Shown: positions 14,201 to 25,851 of the stretch, piece after piece
Layout of the letters: each line of letters begins with the position of its first letter
How positions within the stretch are numbered: the stretch's first letter is position 1
NCBI RefSeq assembly: GCF_001640805.2
Contig: NC_066850.1
Coordinates: forward strand, 5,752,556 to 5,816,555
Length of the DNA: 64,000 nucleotides
Direction: 5' to 3'
Origin: Lates calcarifer
Taxonomy: Eukaryota > Chordata > Actinopteri > Centropomidae
Notes under the pieces: model-generated
What the model saw: only the letters and a program-made list of their open reading frames with translations
Database searches by the model: none
What the model was told of the DNA's origin: nothing
Program-made: the position numbers and the translations under genes

Positions 14201-17200
14201 TTTTGAGTGAATTCTTTGAAAAACTTGACACCACAATTTTTGATGTTGGCGACAGGCGGCGGGTCATCATTTTGAGTGAAAAAAGGTCAAAATTTCAGGT
14301 TCCGATTTTTCACCTAAAACTTACTCAGGGGCATGTCTTATGTCATCTGAAGTGGATTTGGACAGGTTTTGAGTGAATTCTTTTGAAAAACTTGACACCA
14401 CAATTTTTGATGTTGGCGACAGGCGGCGGGTCATCATTTTGAGTGAAAAAAGGTCAAAATTTCAGGTTCCGATTTTTCACCTAAAACTTACTCAGTGTGT
14501 AAAAATTACTCAGGGGCATGTCTTATGTCATCTGAAGTGGATTTGGACAGGTTTTGAGTGAATTCTTTGAAAAACTTGACACCACAATTTTTGATGTTGG
14601 CGACAGGCGGCGGGTCATCGATTTTGAGTGAAAAAAGGTCAAAATTTCAGGTTCCGATTTTTCACCTAAAACTTACTCAGGGTGGTATCAGGGGCATGTC
14701 TTTATGTCATCTGAAGTGGATTTGGACAGGTTTTGAGTGAATTCTTTGAAAAACTTGACACCACAATTTTTGATGTTGGCGACAGGCGGCGGGTCATCAT
14801 TTTGAGTGAAAAAAGGTCAAAATTTCAGGTTCCGATTTTTCACCTAAAACTTACTCAGGGGGACCATGTTCTTATGTCATCTGAAGTGGATTTGGACAGG
14901 TTTTGAGTGAATTCTTTGAAAAACTTGACACCACAATTTTTGATGTTGGCGACAGGCGGCGGGTCATCATTTTGAGTGAAAAAAAGGTCAAAATTTCAGG
15001 TTCCGATTTTTCACCTAAAACTTACTCAGGGGCATGTCTTATGTCATCTGAAGTGGATTTGGACAGGTTTTGAGTGAATTCTTTGAAAAACTTGACACCA
15101 CAATTTTTGATGTTGGCGACAGGCGGCGGGTCATCATTTTGAGTGAAAAAAGGTCAAAATTTCAGGTTCCGATTTTTCACCTAAAAACTTTTACTCAGGG
15201 GCATGTTTTATGTCATCTGAAGTGGATTTGGACAGGTTTTGAGTGAATTCTTTGAAAAACTTGACACCACAATTTTTGATGTTGGCGACAGGCGGCGGGT
15301 CATCATTTTGAGTGAAAAAAGGTCAAAATTTCAGGTTCCGATTTTTCACCTAAAACTTACTCAGGGTGTGTAAAATTACTCAGGGGCATGTTTATGTCAT
15401 CTGAAGTGGATTTGGACAGGTTTTGAGTGAATTCTTTGAAAAACTTGACACCACAATTTTTGATGTTGGCGACAGGCGGCGGGTCATCATTTTGAGTGAA
15501 AAAAGGTCAAAATTTCAGGTTCCGATTTTTCACCTAAAACTTACTCAGGGGCATGTCTTATGTCATCTGAAGTGGATTTGGACAGGTTTTGAGTGAATTC
15601 TTTGAAAAACTTGACACCACAATTTTTGATGTTGGCGACAGGCGGCGGGTCATCATTTTGAGTGAAAAAAGGTCAAAATTTCAGGTTCCGATTTTTCACC
15701 TAAAACTTACTCAGGGGCATGTCTTATGTCATCTGAAGTGGATTTGGACAGGTTTTGAGTGAATTCTTTGAAAAACTTGACACCACAATTTTTGATGTTG
15801 GCGACAGGCGGCGGGTCATCATTTTGAGTGAAAAAAGGTCAAAATTTCAGGTTCCGATTTTTCACCTAAAACTTACTCAGGGGCATGTTTTATGTCATCT
15901 GAAGTGGATTTGGACAGGTTTTGAGTGAATTCTTTGAAAAACTTGACACCACAATTTTTGATGTTGGCGACAGGCGGCGGGTCATCATTTTGAGTGAAAA
16001 AAGGTCAAAATTTCAGGTTCCGATTTTTCACCTAAAACTTACTCAGGGTGTAAAATTACTCAGGGGCATGTCTTATGTCATCTGAAGTGGATTTGGACAG
16101 GTTTTGAGTGAATTCTTTGAAAAACTTGACACCACAATTTTTGATGTTGGCGACAGGCGGCGGGTCATCATTTTGAGTGAAAAAAGGTCAAAATTTCAGG
16201 TTCCGATTTTTCACCTAAAACTTACTCAGGGGCATGTTTTATGTCATCTGAAGTGGATTTGGACAGGTTTTGAGTGAATTCTTTGAAAAACTTGACACCA
16301 CAATTTTTGATGTTGGCGACAGGCGGCGGGTCATCATTTTGAGTGAAAAAAGGTCAAAATTTCAGGTTCCGATTTTTCACCTAAAACTTACTCAGGGGCA
16401 TGTCTTATGTCATCTGAAGTGGATTTGGACAGGTTTTGAGTGAATTCTTTGAAAAACTTGACACCACAATTTTTGATGTTGGCGACAGGCGGCGGGTCAT
16501 CATTTTGAGTGAAAAAAGGTCAAAATTTCAGGTTCCGATTTTTCACCTAAAACTTACTCTGTATACTCAGGGGCATGTCTTATGTCATCTGAAGTGGATT
16601 TGGACAGGTTTTGAGTGAATTCTTTGAAAAACTTGACACCACAATTTTTGATGTTGGCGACAGGCGGCGGGTCATCATTTTGAGTGAAAAAAGGTCAAAA
16701 TTTCAGGTTCCGATTTTTCACCTAAAACTTACTCAGGGGCATGTCTTATGTCATCTGAAGTGGATTTGGACAGGTTTTGAGTGAATTCTTTGAAAAACTT
16801 GACACCACAATTTTTGATGTTGGCGACAGGCGGCGGGTCATCATTTTGAGTGAAAAAAGGTCAAAATTTCAGGTTCCGATTTTTCACCTAAAACTTACTC
16901 AGGGGCATGTCTTATGTCATCTGAAGTGGATTTGGACAGGTTTTGAGTGAATTCTTTGAAAAACTTGACACCACAATTTTTGATGTTGGCGACAGGCGGC
17001 GGGTCATCATTTTGAGTGAAAAAAGGTCAAAATTTCAGGTTCCGATTTTTCACCTAAAACTTACTCAGGGCATGTCTTATGTCATCTGAAGTGGATTTGG
17101 ACAGGTTTTGAGTGAATTCTTTGAAAAACTTGACACCACAATTTTTGATGTTGCTCAGGGGCATGTTTTATGTCATCTGAAGTGGATTTGGACAGGTTTT

Positions 17201-17701
17201 GAGTGAATTCTTTGAAAAACTTGACACCACAATTTTTGATGTTGGCGACAGGCGGCGGGTCATCATTTTGAGTGAAAAAAGGTCAAAATTTCAGGTTCCG
17301 ATTTTTCACCTAAAACTTACTCAGGGGCATGTCTTATGTCATCTGAAGTGGATTTGGACAGGTTTTGAGTGAATTCTTTGAAAAACTTGACACCACAATT
17401 TTTGATGTTGGCGACAGGCGGCGGGTCATCATTTTGAGTGAAAAAAGGTCAAAATTTCAGGTTCCGATTTTTCACCTAAAACTTACTCAGGGGCATGTCT
17501 TATGTCATCTGAAGTGGATTTGGACAGGTTTTGTGTGAATTCTTTGAAAAACTTGACACCACAATTTTTGATGTTGGCGGCGGGTCATCATTTTGAGTGA
17601 AAAAAGGTCAAAATTTCAGGTTCCGATTTTTCACCTAAAACTTACTCAGGGGTGTGTAAAAATTACTCAGGGCCATGTTTTATGTCATCTGAAGTGGATT
17701 T
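5246..17701 (+). repeat. 166-bp satellite array, about 75 copies
   Basis: A head-to-tail array of one 166-bp monomer fills this interval. The period was measured directly from successive copies of TGAATTCTTTGAAAAAC at 5295, 5461 and 5627. Copies are almost identical over most of the array. Variants include a 15-25 bp linker insertion (GTGTGTAAAAATTACTCAGG) at about a dozen junctions, one monomer cut short near 17150, and scattered 1-bp indels after about 12.3 kb. The monomer is not coding: 166 is not a multiple of three, so frames rotate from copy to copy. The 60-64 codon open frames seen in it occur where a linker or indel removes a stop. No CENP-B box was found. Chromosomal role is unknown. 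Confidence 0.97.
17141..17170 (+). repeat. Truncated satellite monomer junction
   Basis: Here TTTTTGATGTTG runs straight into CTCAGGGGCATG. This deletes the GCGACAGGC to CTTACT half of the monomer, about 80 bp. It is the only large internal deletion seen in the array. A second, smaller deletion of seven bases lies near 17578. Both are close to the right edge. Confidence 0.85.
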
Positions 17702-18324
17702 GATACACTATTACTTATTCCTCATCAACAGTGTAACAGTGTAAATATTCAAACATTACAGGAAAGAAAAAGCATCACATCTTAAAGAATGAATAACACT
17801 AAATAGTTGGGAAAAAATCAACTAGAATGATTATCTTAAATCTTAAATTCACGCATAAATTGTCTGTCAGCTAATCACTGGGCAATTCACATATATTACT
17901 ATGAAATGCATAATAAAAACTTTCACCTGAGTAAATTTTTGAAAGCAGGGTTTTAACTTGTACTTTTAATTATACTTCAATCCACAGGCAAGAAATTAAG
18001 TCACAACTATTATGTGTCTTTAAAAATTATCATAACTAGTACTATTTTCTGACAAGTTATAGATGTGATTAATCAGTTATTATGTCCGATACTAAACTCA
18101 TTAAATACAGAGGATTAGATACAGAGGAACAATAGCACTGTTACTAACATTAATAATTCAGCTAATCAACACATCTTTTTCAGACTGAGTAAATCTTCAG
18201 GACACATACCTGTTTGGTTTGTCAGGTGAGAGCTTGTGTTTGTGTCCAGACTGCAGCAGCTGAACCAGTAAACCTGGAAAACACAAGTATATCACTTAAA
18301 AACAAATAGCCACATCAGGTGAAT

Positions 18325-18600
18325 AAATTAGGGTTGAAATGATTAGCTGACATAAATGACAACGTCGATTATAAATCAACGACATCAATTATATACGACA
18401 ACGTTGATTATAAAAAAATTGTCAACATGCAATTTTAGTGTAAACGCATCCTATAAAACCATAAAACCAGAGACTGTAAGAGGAACCATGTTCACTTGTT
18501 ACTGCAATGCACTACAGGGGGTTCTGAGGGCAGTATCACTTCCACTGAATGTAATGACTATATTACTGCGCAATATTAAGTAATACAGTAATCTCAGCTC
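18325..18600 (+). mobile_element. Relic of a hAT-like nonautonomous DNA transposon
   Basis: The segment starts GGGTTGAAATGATTAGCTGAC and continues with repeated ACGTCGATTATAAATC-type blocks, then GTTACTGCAATGCACTACAG and GGGGTTCTGAGGGCAG. This resembles the 5' end of fish hAT-family elements as I remember them. There is no transposase frame and no clear matching right terminus or target duplication, so it is at most a decayed fragment. Confidence 0.45.
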
Positions 18601-18756
18601 ATACATTGTGAACTGCTCTTGAGGCTTAAAACTTGTGCAGGACCACAGAGTTAAAAATCTAGTTTTCAAGCTCGTGTTTAACACACAAGTCACCACAATT
18701 TTCTGATCAATAACATGCACATCAGGGGATCAGTGGACAGCTATGGACAGATTACT

Positions 18757-19135
18757 GCCACAAAGCTACAAAGACAGACCAAACAACTAAGAGGCAAAAA
18801 CGGAGTCACAAAATGATCCCAATGAGAACTACCACACTGAAATACAAAATGGCCACAAAGAAACGTTAAATGGCCTGGAGTAAACTAAAAAACGACAGAC
18901 ACAATACCATCCAAAACAACTACAAAGGAGCTGATCATACATAGGTGTAAAATAGCCAGCCTTCATTTTCACAACAGACACAAAATGATACAATACCACC
19001 ACAAAGACACAAATTGATCACGTCGACATGATAATCCGCCATAAACTGACTTAAAATGACCAAGCTGGAGCACAAAGAAAGCAGTAAAATATCTGCAAAC
19101 TGTAAAGAGATGCAAACGGAGTTGAAAACAGACAA
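18757..19135 (+). repeat. Degenerate ACAAAATGACCACAAAG repeat
   Basis: The motif CACAAAATGA-CCACAAAGAC recurs with heavy drift (for example at 18806, 18845, 18983 and 19000). This A- and C-rich minisatellite type is frequent in fish introns. It separates the first exon (19.3 kb) and second exon (18.2 kb) of the minus-strand transcript. Confidence 0.55.
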
Positions 19136-19302
19136 ACAGACGACTAAATTTACCTAAGTTACCACCCTCCACAACTGATGTCAGTGACGCTTTAGTTACA
19201 GAAACACAAACACACTCTTACCCACGCGATATGACTGAAAATTGAATTTAAAAAATTCGTTACACGGTAATGCTAACGCTAGCCGCTAACTGTTTGCCTT
19301 AC

Positions 19303-19640
19303 CTTCGGGCCGCAGGTGTGTTCAGCGTCCGGACTCACTCCTGTTCGACAACAAACGGCTCCGGAGTTTGTTTTAGCATCCAGACCTCTTCATTTGCGTT
19401 AGGAAACGAGCTCCAGAGTTTGTTTTAGCATTTAGACCTCTCTGGTAACAACGTGTTCTCACACAACTGGTAAACAGTAGTAACAATAGCTTAACCTTGG
19501 TTTAAACCTATTTTCTGACTTCGTTTCTCAATGACGAGGCACCTCATGACCAATGACCACAGACGTCAGCTAACCTTTGCAGAAAAACGCTGATTGGTCG
19601 GGCCATTCTGGTCCGTCTAGCATCCGCCTCTGATTGGTCT
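19303..19640 (-). promoter_or_regulatory. Promoter and first exon of the minus-strand transcript
   Basis: The region is less AT-rich than its surroundings. It carries CCAAT boxes on the minus strand (CCAATCAG near 19594, CATTGGTC near 19550) and ends in a GTAAGG donor at 19302. A 52-bp tandem duplication (GAGGTCTxxATGCTAAAACA units) covers about 19342-19441. The last 55 bases of the exon match the first exon at 2.36-2.41 kb. The start of transcription cannot be placed exactly. Confidence 0.5.
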
Positions 19641-19659
19641 TAAAAATCACCCACCGAGA

Positions 19660-20480
19660 AGTACACCAAATGGATTAGATAACAAAAGTATACTAAAGAG
19701 ATTTTAAAGTAACTTTCTATGATATTCTAAATCTTTTCCCATTAGACATATCTGTAGGCTACATAAACACAATATTTTGCACTAACATTTGTAAATGTAT
19801 TTTTCTCTGATTAGTGTTACTCTAAACAAGAACAAACAAACATATTTTAAATACAAGGTACATTTAATGGGAAATTCAGTGACAGATCCAATGTAAACCA
19901 CAGAGTCCTGTCTGATCTTTCAGGCTATATATTAACACAAAACCGTGCTGTTATGTGTTCTTACACTCTGGCTTTAAAGGTATGGCATTAAAAACATTTT
20001 TAAAAATTACATTGCTTGAGTTGAGCACCAAAAATATTCTACTGCTGTTCTGAAGCAAACTAATTGTTAACTAAAGTTCAAAGAAGAGCAGATGTGGATG
20101 ATCACACTGATAAGCAAAGAGAGAGAAAAAGATCTTTGTGTTGTGGTTTCAGAGCATCAAAAGGCAAATGTTTCACGCAGGAACAATGCACAATATCTGC
20201 AGTGCATGAAGTTGAACCCAGCTCAACTTGTGCAACACTTTGTTTGCTAGAGTAGTTTGGGGTTGGCCAGAATACATTCTGAAAGACAAAAAAATGACTA
20301 TAATCATCACAGCATTGTAATGTGGCATTAGCTAGCACCACTCTTTGAAAATCATTAGTCTGAATAACTAACAGTTTTTCTTTTTGATGTTACAGCCAGT
20401 TGCACCCAGCTGGGTGTAGACATGAAGCTGCATCACGCTACCTGTGGTCTCCGTCATTGCACCCTACGTTGTTACTATAA
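19660..20480. other. Intergenic, nothing recognised
   Basis: AT-rich sequence without supportable exons lies between the minus-strand transcript's promoter and the 3' UTR of napepld. Overlapping short open frames at 20064-20341 on both strands look random. Confidence 0.5.
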
Positions 20481-20502
20481 TAACTGGGGATAAGCAACTA
20501 CT

Positions 20503-20508
20503 TTTATT
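20503..20508 (-). terminator. napepld: Candidate napepld polyadenylation signal
   Basis: AATAAA on the minus strand lies about 0.7 kb downstream of the napepld stop codon. It would give a 3' UTR of ordinary length. No other gene lies between it and the stop. Confidence 0.4.
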
Positions 20509-21190
20509 GATATTACATGCTGATGTTCAGAAAGTCAGAAAATAACTCAGAACACATTTTGGTGTATTGATGAGTAATGTTCTGCAAACTAATGACATAA
20601 GAATAGTTATTTTTAGTTTACTTCTCTGGCCTGGAAGGTTGTTTCTGCCAGAAATATTTTCTTCTTAGGGATGAGAGGTTTATCAAACCAGCGTGCAGAC
20701 CACAAAAACTCTGAAATTAATGCCCAGCAGAATGCAAGTTACCACTTCAAGACACAACAAAGCTGCAGAAAATTACTAAATATGATTCTAGCTGTCATTC
20801 TTTGGGATTACAAAAACTTTTTTCTGATACTTGTACTTGTTTTTTAGTGATAAAATCTATTTTAATCCTCTCAATCTAAATTTTATGATTTTACAAATGA
20901 ACATACCACACTGAATGAGCTAATATTTGCCTTAAAGAATTAAGATAACTTTTTTAATTGTGGTAACCTGACAAATCCATCATTTTTTCAGCTCTTTTAG
21001 GTAGTACTGTTCACCAGTGACCGTGTGATGGCAGGGTAGACATTCAGTATGTAAACAGTATTGAACATTTTCAGTATATGCATTTCATACTTGAATCACT
21101 TAAGTCCATCTATATTTGATACAATGTTCTGCACTTTGTTACAGACAAATCTACAGCAACTCAGCCCACAAATCGCTATAGAGTGGAGGA

Positions 21191-24100
21191 TCAGTCAAAG
21201 ACGTCTCCTTCCCGTGAAGCTATAAGGCGAGACTCCCCATGATGCAAAGTGAAGAAGGATTCTGGTTTCAGTCCCTTCTGCTCCAGGGCCTCTCTGAGAC
21301 GGACTGGCGGCTCCATATAGTACTGGACAAAGAAGGGACCGAAGAAAAAGTGAGTGTCTAAGACTCATCACTATACATCAACAGACTCGAACTTAAAATG
21401 GGTTAATGTTTTAGCTCAGTGCTACATGTTTTAGTGTTGACTTTGGCTTTTATTAGCTAACTTTCCAAGCATGGCAGTGAGCTGGAGGCTGCATTAAACC
21501 ATGTTCACTGCAGGAACAGTCCTGCAGCTTAACAAACAATGACACCTTTGTTATGTTGTGTTACCAGAACATAGTAGACTGTCAGAGCACTTTTTTTTTT
21601 TTACCTCTATAACCTTACTGGTTCTAATGTCTCTCTGAAACCAGTGACACACAGACCAGCTCATTGGGCTACTGTGATTTATGATAATTCTAGAAATTAA
21701 AAACTTATGTGACAGTGTAATATGAGTCAGTTTATTGGGTACACCTAGCTGGAGCTAATGCAGTAACTCCCTTGATGAAGGTTTATGTTCAGAGATTCAG
21801 CTGTGAGGTCAGTTTAGAGGATGGTGTTTGTGAGCTGTATTGTATTATACTGTTATTAGCCTGCCTACATATAGATAATAAATAAATATAAATGGGGTAG
21901 ACAAAATAATGGAAACTTGTCTGTAAAGCACAACACAATGTGACAGCATCACAGTGATACTGAAGGTATTGTAAATCCACTTTTCTGCACCTATAATATC
22001 AAGTATGCATCAGTTAGTCAATAACTGCTGTTTGTTGTCTCTCTCTCTTGAGCTGTGTCAAAGAGGCATTTCTGCCTTGTGACAGGCAATAAAGTTGTTC
22101 TGTTCTATTCTATAACTCTGTGATTGTACGTCTATATATCCTTACCTCATAGGCAAGAGCAAATGTCCCCCAGTGAATGGCCACAGACTGTTTGGCCTGA
22201 AGGTCCTGGTGAATCTGGACAGCCTCCTCTGGATCTACATGCTGCCCCTGCATCACGTCCCTGAAAAAACAGGAATATGTAATAAGGACTGTGTATGGTC
22301 TTATAGACATACTATTGGACCATTTACTGCAATCCAATTCAGCAGCTCAGTCATAAACTCTGCCTTTACCAGCTTTCCAATGTTCAGTTTTTTGTGATAG
22401 TCAGACATGGGCAAACTTATTAATATGTTTATTACTACTTAATTACTGTGCATACATGAGGGGGGCAGATCTTATAAGCATCATAGAAATAGACTTAATG
22501 GCAGAACAGTCAGCTTCCCTTGCATTAGATTGTACAGGACTACCTAATAAAGTTGACACTGAAGATATGTGTGTGTGTAATGCACAGTACCTGGGCAGGT
22601 ACGCTCCGATGGGGATTGCTGCAAGGTCAAATGGTCCAAAGCGACGTCCTATCTCCTGGAAGGAAGCACAGTAGCCAGTATCACCAGCGAAGAAGAATCG
22701 ATGGTCCGGACCCAAAATAGACCAGCTGCCCCATAAAGACTGAAAGACATAGAGAGAAAAAGGAAAGGGACATGTTTTTATCTAATGAATCTGCTTTGAA
22801 TTCAAAAACAATTTAAAGTTTATGTTTTTCACTTGATTAAAACTGACTGATGGAAAAATCTGATTCATTTTATTGCCACAATCTCCAAGAAGTCACCGAT
22901 TCTGCTCAGCTATAGATGCTTTGAAAATTCATATGGTGAATTTTACAACGGTAAACTATAATGTTAAGCCTCACTTTTCTGATACTTTTCTAACAGATGT
23001 ATTGTGAATGTAATTGGACAAATAAGCCCCACTGTAAAAGGCTGCAGTTAATACAAACATGGTGGGCCACAATCTAATTAGTAATTGGGTAATAATTCTA
23101 ATCAATAATCACCTTGTTATCATCCAGAGCTGTGCGTTTGCTCCAGTGCTGAGATGGTGTACAGACGAACGTCACGTCATCGTGACCTGGGACACAGTTC
23201 TCCTCCCACCAGTCCAGCTCCATCACATTCTCACAGCCCATTTTTGCCATCCAGTCCATCAGACCCAGGGGCACGAACCTAAAAAAAAAAAAAAAATCAT
23301 ACACACTGGTCTTACTAAATGTTAAGGTACATCAGAGTTTTTTTCAAATGCAGAAGTGCACTCCAAGACACAGTGGCAGAGAGTGCTGACTAAATACATA
23401 AGCAATAAATGTAGTAGAGAGCAGATCAATTTGTCACTCATACCAGCGTAGCTCCCCTCCAAAGCGTGTGTTAAGGCTGGTCACAGATCCAGTATCCAGA
23501 TGGTCATAATGAGAATGACTGATGACGACGGCATCAATCCTGGGCAGCTGTTGACAGGAGAGGACAAGAGATAACAGAGGTTTAAAGGAGTCAATAAATG
23601 TATTTAATTTGTTGTTTTAATAAAATGAATTTGGTTAAATAAGGGGAAATTGACAAAAAGTACTGAACCTGTTCCACAGTGCAGGGAGGCCCTCTGTACC
23701 TTTTGGGTCCCATGAACTGGAAAGGTGAGGCCCTCTGGCTGAAGACCGGGTCTGTCAGAATATTCAGACCGTCCATTTCTACCAGAACTGTGGCGTGACC
23801 CAGCCAGGTTACTCTCAGACCTGGACCGGAGTCAGAGAGGTCTGGGTTCTGAACAAAGTATGGTTCTATTACTGGGAGCTCACTGTCCAAGGCCTGGAGG
23901 AAGAGGACGGACCAGCAACACAGAGGAGGGGAAAGAGGGAGAGACAGCATCGGGGATACTGAAATCAAACACCACATTCTTATTATGAAGAATACAGTGT
24001 TTCGGTCTCATGACTTAGTCTCATACACTGACTCTATGTTTAAAAACAGCTCTTTCAATAACTTACTTCTGTATGACTGTAAGTTAAGTTCCTCTTTACA

Positions 24101-24678
24101 CAGTAGTCATACATGGCTACATGCTAACATGCTGTATGTCCAAAGAATGTTCCAATATTGTAGTTTTGACCTATGACCTCTCTGGTAGTTGATTATAACG
24201 CCTATTTTAAAAAGCTTTATACAACAAAACACTGTGCAGTCCGTGCAAATAAGGGGTTAAACAGTTTTCTATTGCTGAGTGAAAGCAGCCTTTGAAGCCA
24301 GTTAAGCCCCCACTGAGCTCAGCAAGGTTTCCACTAGCTGCTATAAATACTGTGTGGGTTGTGAGAGTCGATAAAGGGCACTGTTTCTACATACAGTAAT
24401 GGGAAAGATGACCTCATAATACTAATCACGGAGTAAAATCTTACAGAGACTTGAATAAATTTGTTCCATAACTTCTAAATGGAAAAAAGTCAAGTATTTC
24501 TCACATCTGACTATTTGAAAAGCAACATTTTTAGCATTTGCTGCCACCAGACTAAATTTCAGCTGTGATCAACACTCCAGTCCAAACCTTTAATAATTAT
24601 AAAATGTATTGTGTATCAGCCTTCTAAGGGGATAAATTTTGTGTGGGGTTATTTTCAGGGTAGTTGATAGTAATATAG

Positions 24679-24739
<61 letters not shown>

Positions 24740-25851
24740 TCTAATAATTACCCACCTCTTTACTAGTTGGCACATTGCTGTGATTTTTATCCCACAACAA
24801 GAACCTGAGCAGCATTGAGTAGGAGGGGAACCTCCACGTGGGCCAGGGGTTGGTCCAGCGGCCGTGTTTGTCCCGACAGGACTTTGTCACATCCTCCTGC
24901 AATCAAAGAAAACAATGGCATTTTGCCACTTATTAAGCCATGTACCGCAAGGAGAGATCGCTTGTTAAAGAAAGTCAGATTAGAATTTGGAGATAAAAAC
25001 ACGATACACCAAATACAATAGCTAGAGCACTGGAGACATGCCATGTTGAAGAAAGATGTTTATGGAAATGAAGAGATTTGAGGTGAGGTGAGGTGAAGGT
25101 GGAAGAGCAGGTGTGTGTGTGTGTGTGTTTCAAGTAGAGAAAGACGGGGACAGTAGGATGACGTGAAGTGAGGTTTCACCTCCAACCGATAGTCCAAGCG
25201 GAAGCTCTTGCGGGAAGAGCGGGAGGCGCTGCTCTTCCTGGTGGTGTGAGCAACCACCTCTCCACCCTCAGCCCCTCTGAGCACTCCACCATCCTGGAGT
25301 AGAGGGAAGAAACACACTCAGTGATGGAATCAATTTGCAACTGCCCAAGGGACTTGAGGATAGGAAATTAGCACCATTAACCACATAGCCAGCCATTATT
25401 AAGCCACCATGTTGTAGCTGGCTGGTAAAATGCTGAAAGTGAAAAATGAATTTTGGATAATCAAGATTTTTTAGCTTCTGGAAGCCCTGAACGCAACAAT
25501 CCTGCCCTTACTATTATTTCAGAAGAGAAAAACCAGAGAACCAGTCTGCAAAATCTTCTTCCTTGTCAAAACCTGGCACCTACATTACATTCATGGCAGA
25601 CATGTCATTAGCAGGAAAAGCACAGGTGTAATAAATAACACTGATAACAGGTGCATTCCATTTAGATTAGCAGTCCCTGATATTTTGCATGCTGGTTCAC
25701 TGGAATGGTTTATGTCAAACAAGTTATAATTAACCATACTGCGGCCCGGCACCATCTAATTTTAAGTGAGCAGAGTGAGTGTATGCATTACCTCCACCAG
25801 GCCTTTTGTCTCCTCCAGCGCTGCTCTCCCTGAAGATGATGGCTTCTCCAT
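21191..25851 (-). CDS. napepld: N-acyl-phosphatidylethanolamine phospholipase D
   Basis: NAPE-PLD hydrolyses N-acyl-phosphatidylethanolamine to phosphatidic acid and N-acylethanolamines such as anandamide, at internal membranes. It is a zinc metallo-beta-lactamase-fold enzyme. Nine coding exons (minus strand): 25851-25792, 25293-25180, 24896-24756, 23893-23669, 23547-23444, 23278-23113, 22739-22591, 22260-22146, 21322-21191. They join in phase to 401 aa (human 393). The start ATG has a good Kozak context (GTGCCCATGG) and follows an AG acceptor. The catalytic set is complete: HSHYDH at residues 191-196, His259 (SQHW), Asp290 (GDTG) and His349 (HWG), each six residues later than in human. [10 protein letters not shown] is the conserved N-terminal block. 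The first 60 residues are the least conserved. Identification is secure. Confidence 0.97.
24677..24736. repeat. TA dinucleotide microsatellite
   Basis: About 60 bp of (TA)n with one break lies in the napepld intron just downstream of the exon ending at 24756. It starts about 20 bp past that donor, so length changes could affect splicing there. Confidence 0.9.

Larger units (their letters stand above)
4908..19460 (-). other. Minus-strand spliced transcript spanning the satellite
   Basis: A first exon on the minus strand ends at 19303 before GTAAGG. It is homologous to the first exon of the plus-strand transcript at 2.4 kb. A second exon at 18273-18210 is flanked by GTTTTCCAG and GTATGT. After the satellite array, another exon at 4969-4908 is flanked by TTTTGTACAG and GTCAGT and has an open frame rich in R, E and H (LNFRHESTERRDRHEDVSTR). 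A very short candidate exon lies near 5186-5171. If these belong to one transcript, the whole 12.4-kb satellite is intronic and the gene overlaps the plus-strand unit antisense. Exon frames could not be chained with confidence and no family is recognised. The joining is inference; the individual splice signals are seen. Confidence 0.35.

Noticed and set aside
10789..16618. Repeated 60-64 aa open frames starting MSEFFEKLD in the array
   Set aside because: They are satellite monomers read where a linker or indel removes a stop; the 166-bp period rotates the frame, so no stable protein is encoded. The apparent start is not an ATG in most copies.
5246..17701. CRISPR-like regular repeats
   Set aside because: There are no unique spacers between repeats; the whole 166-bp unit is repeated, in a eukaryotic genome.
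5246..17701. CENP-B box in the satellite
   Set aside because: The GGCGACAGGCGGCGGG stretch is GC-rich but lacks the TTCG half and spacing of the box.
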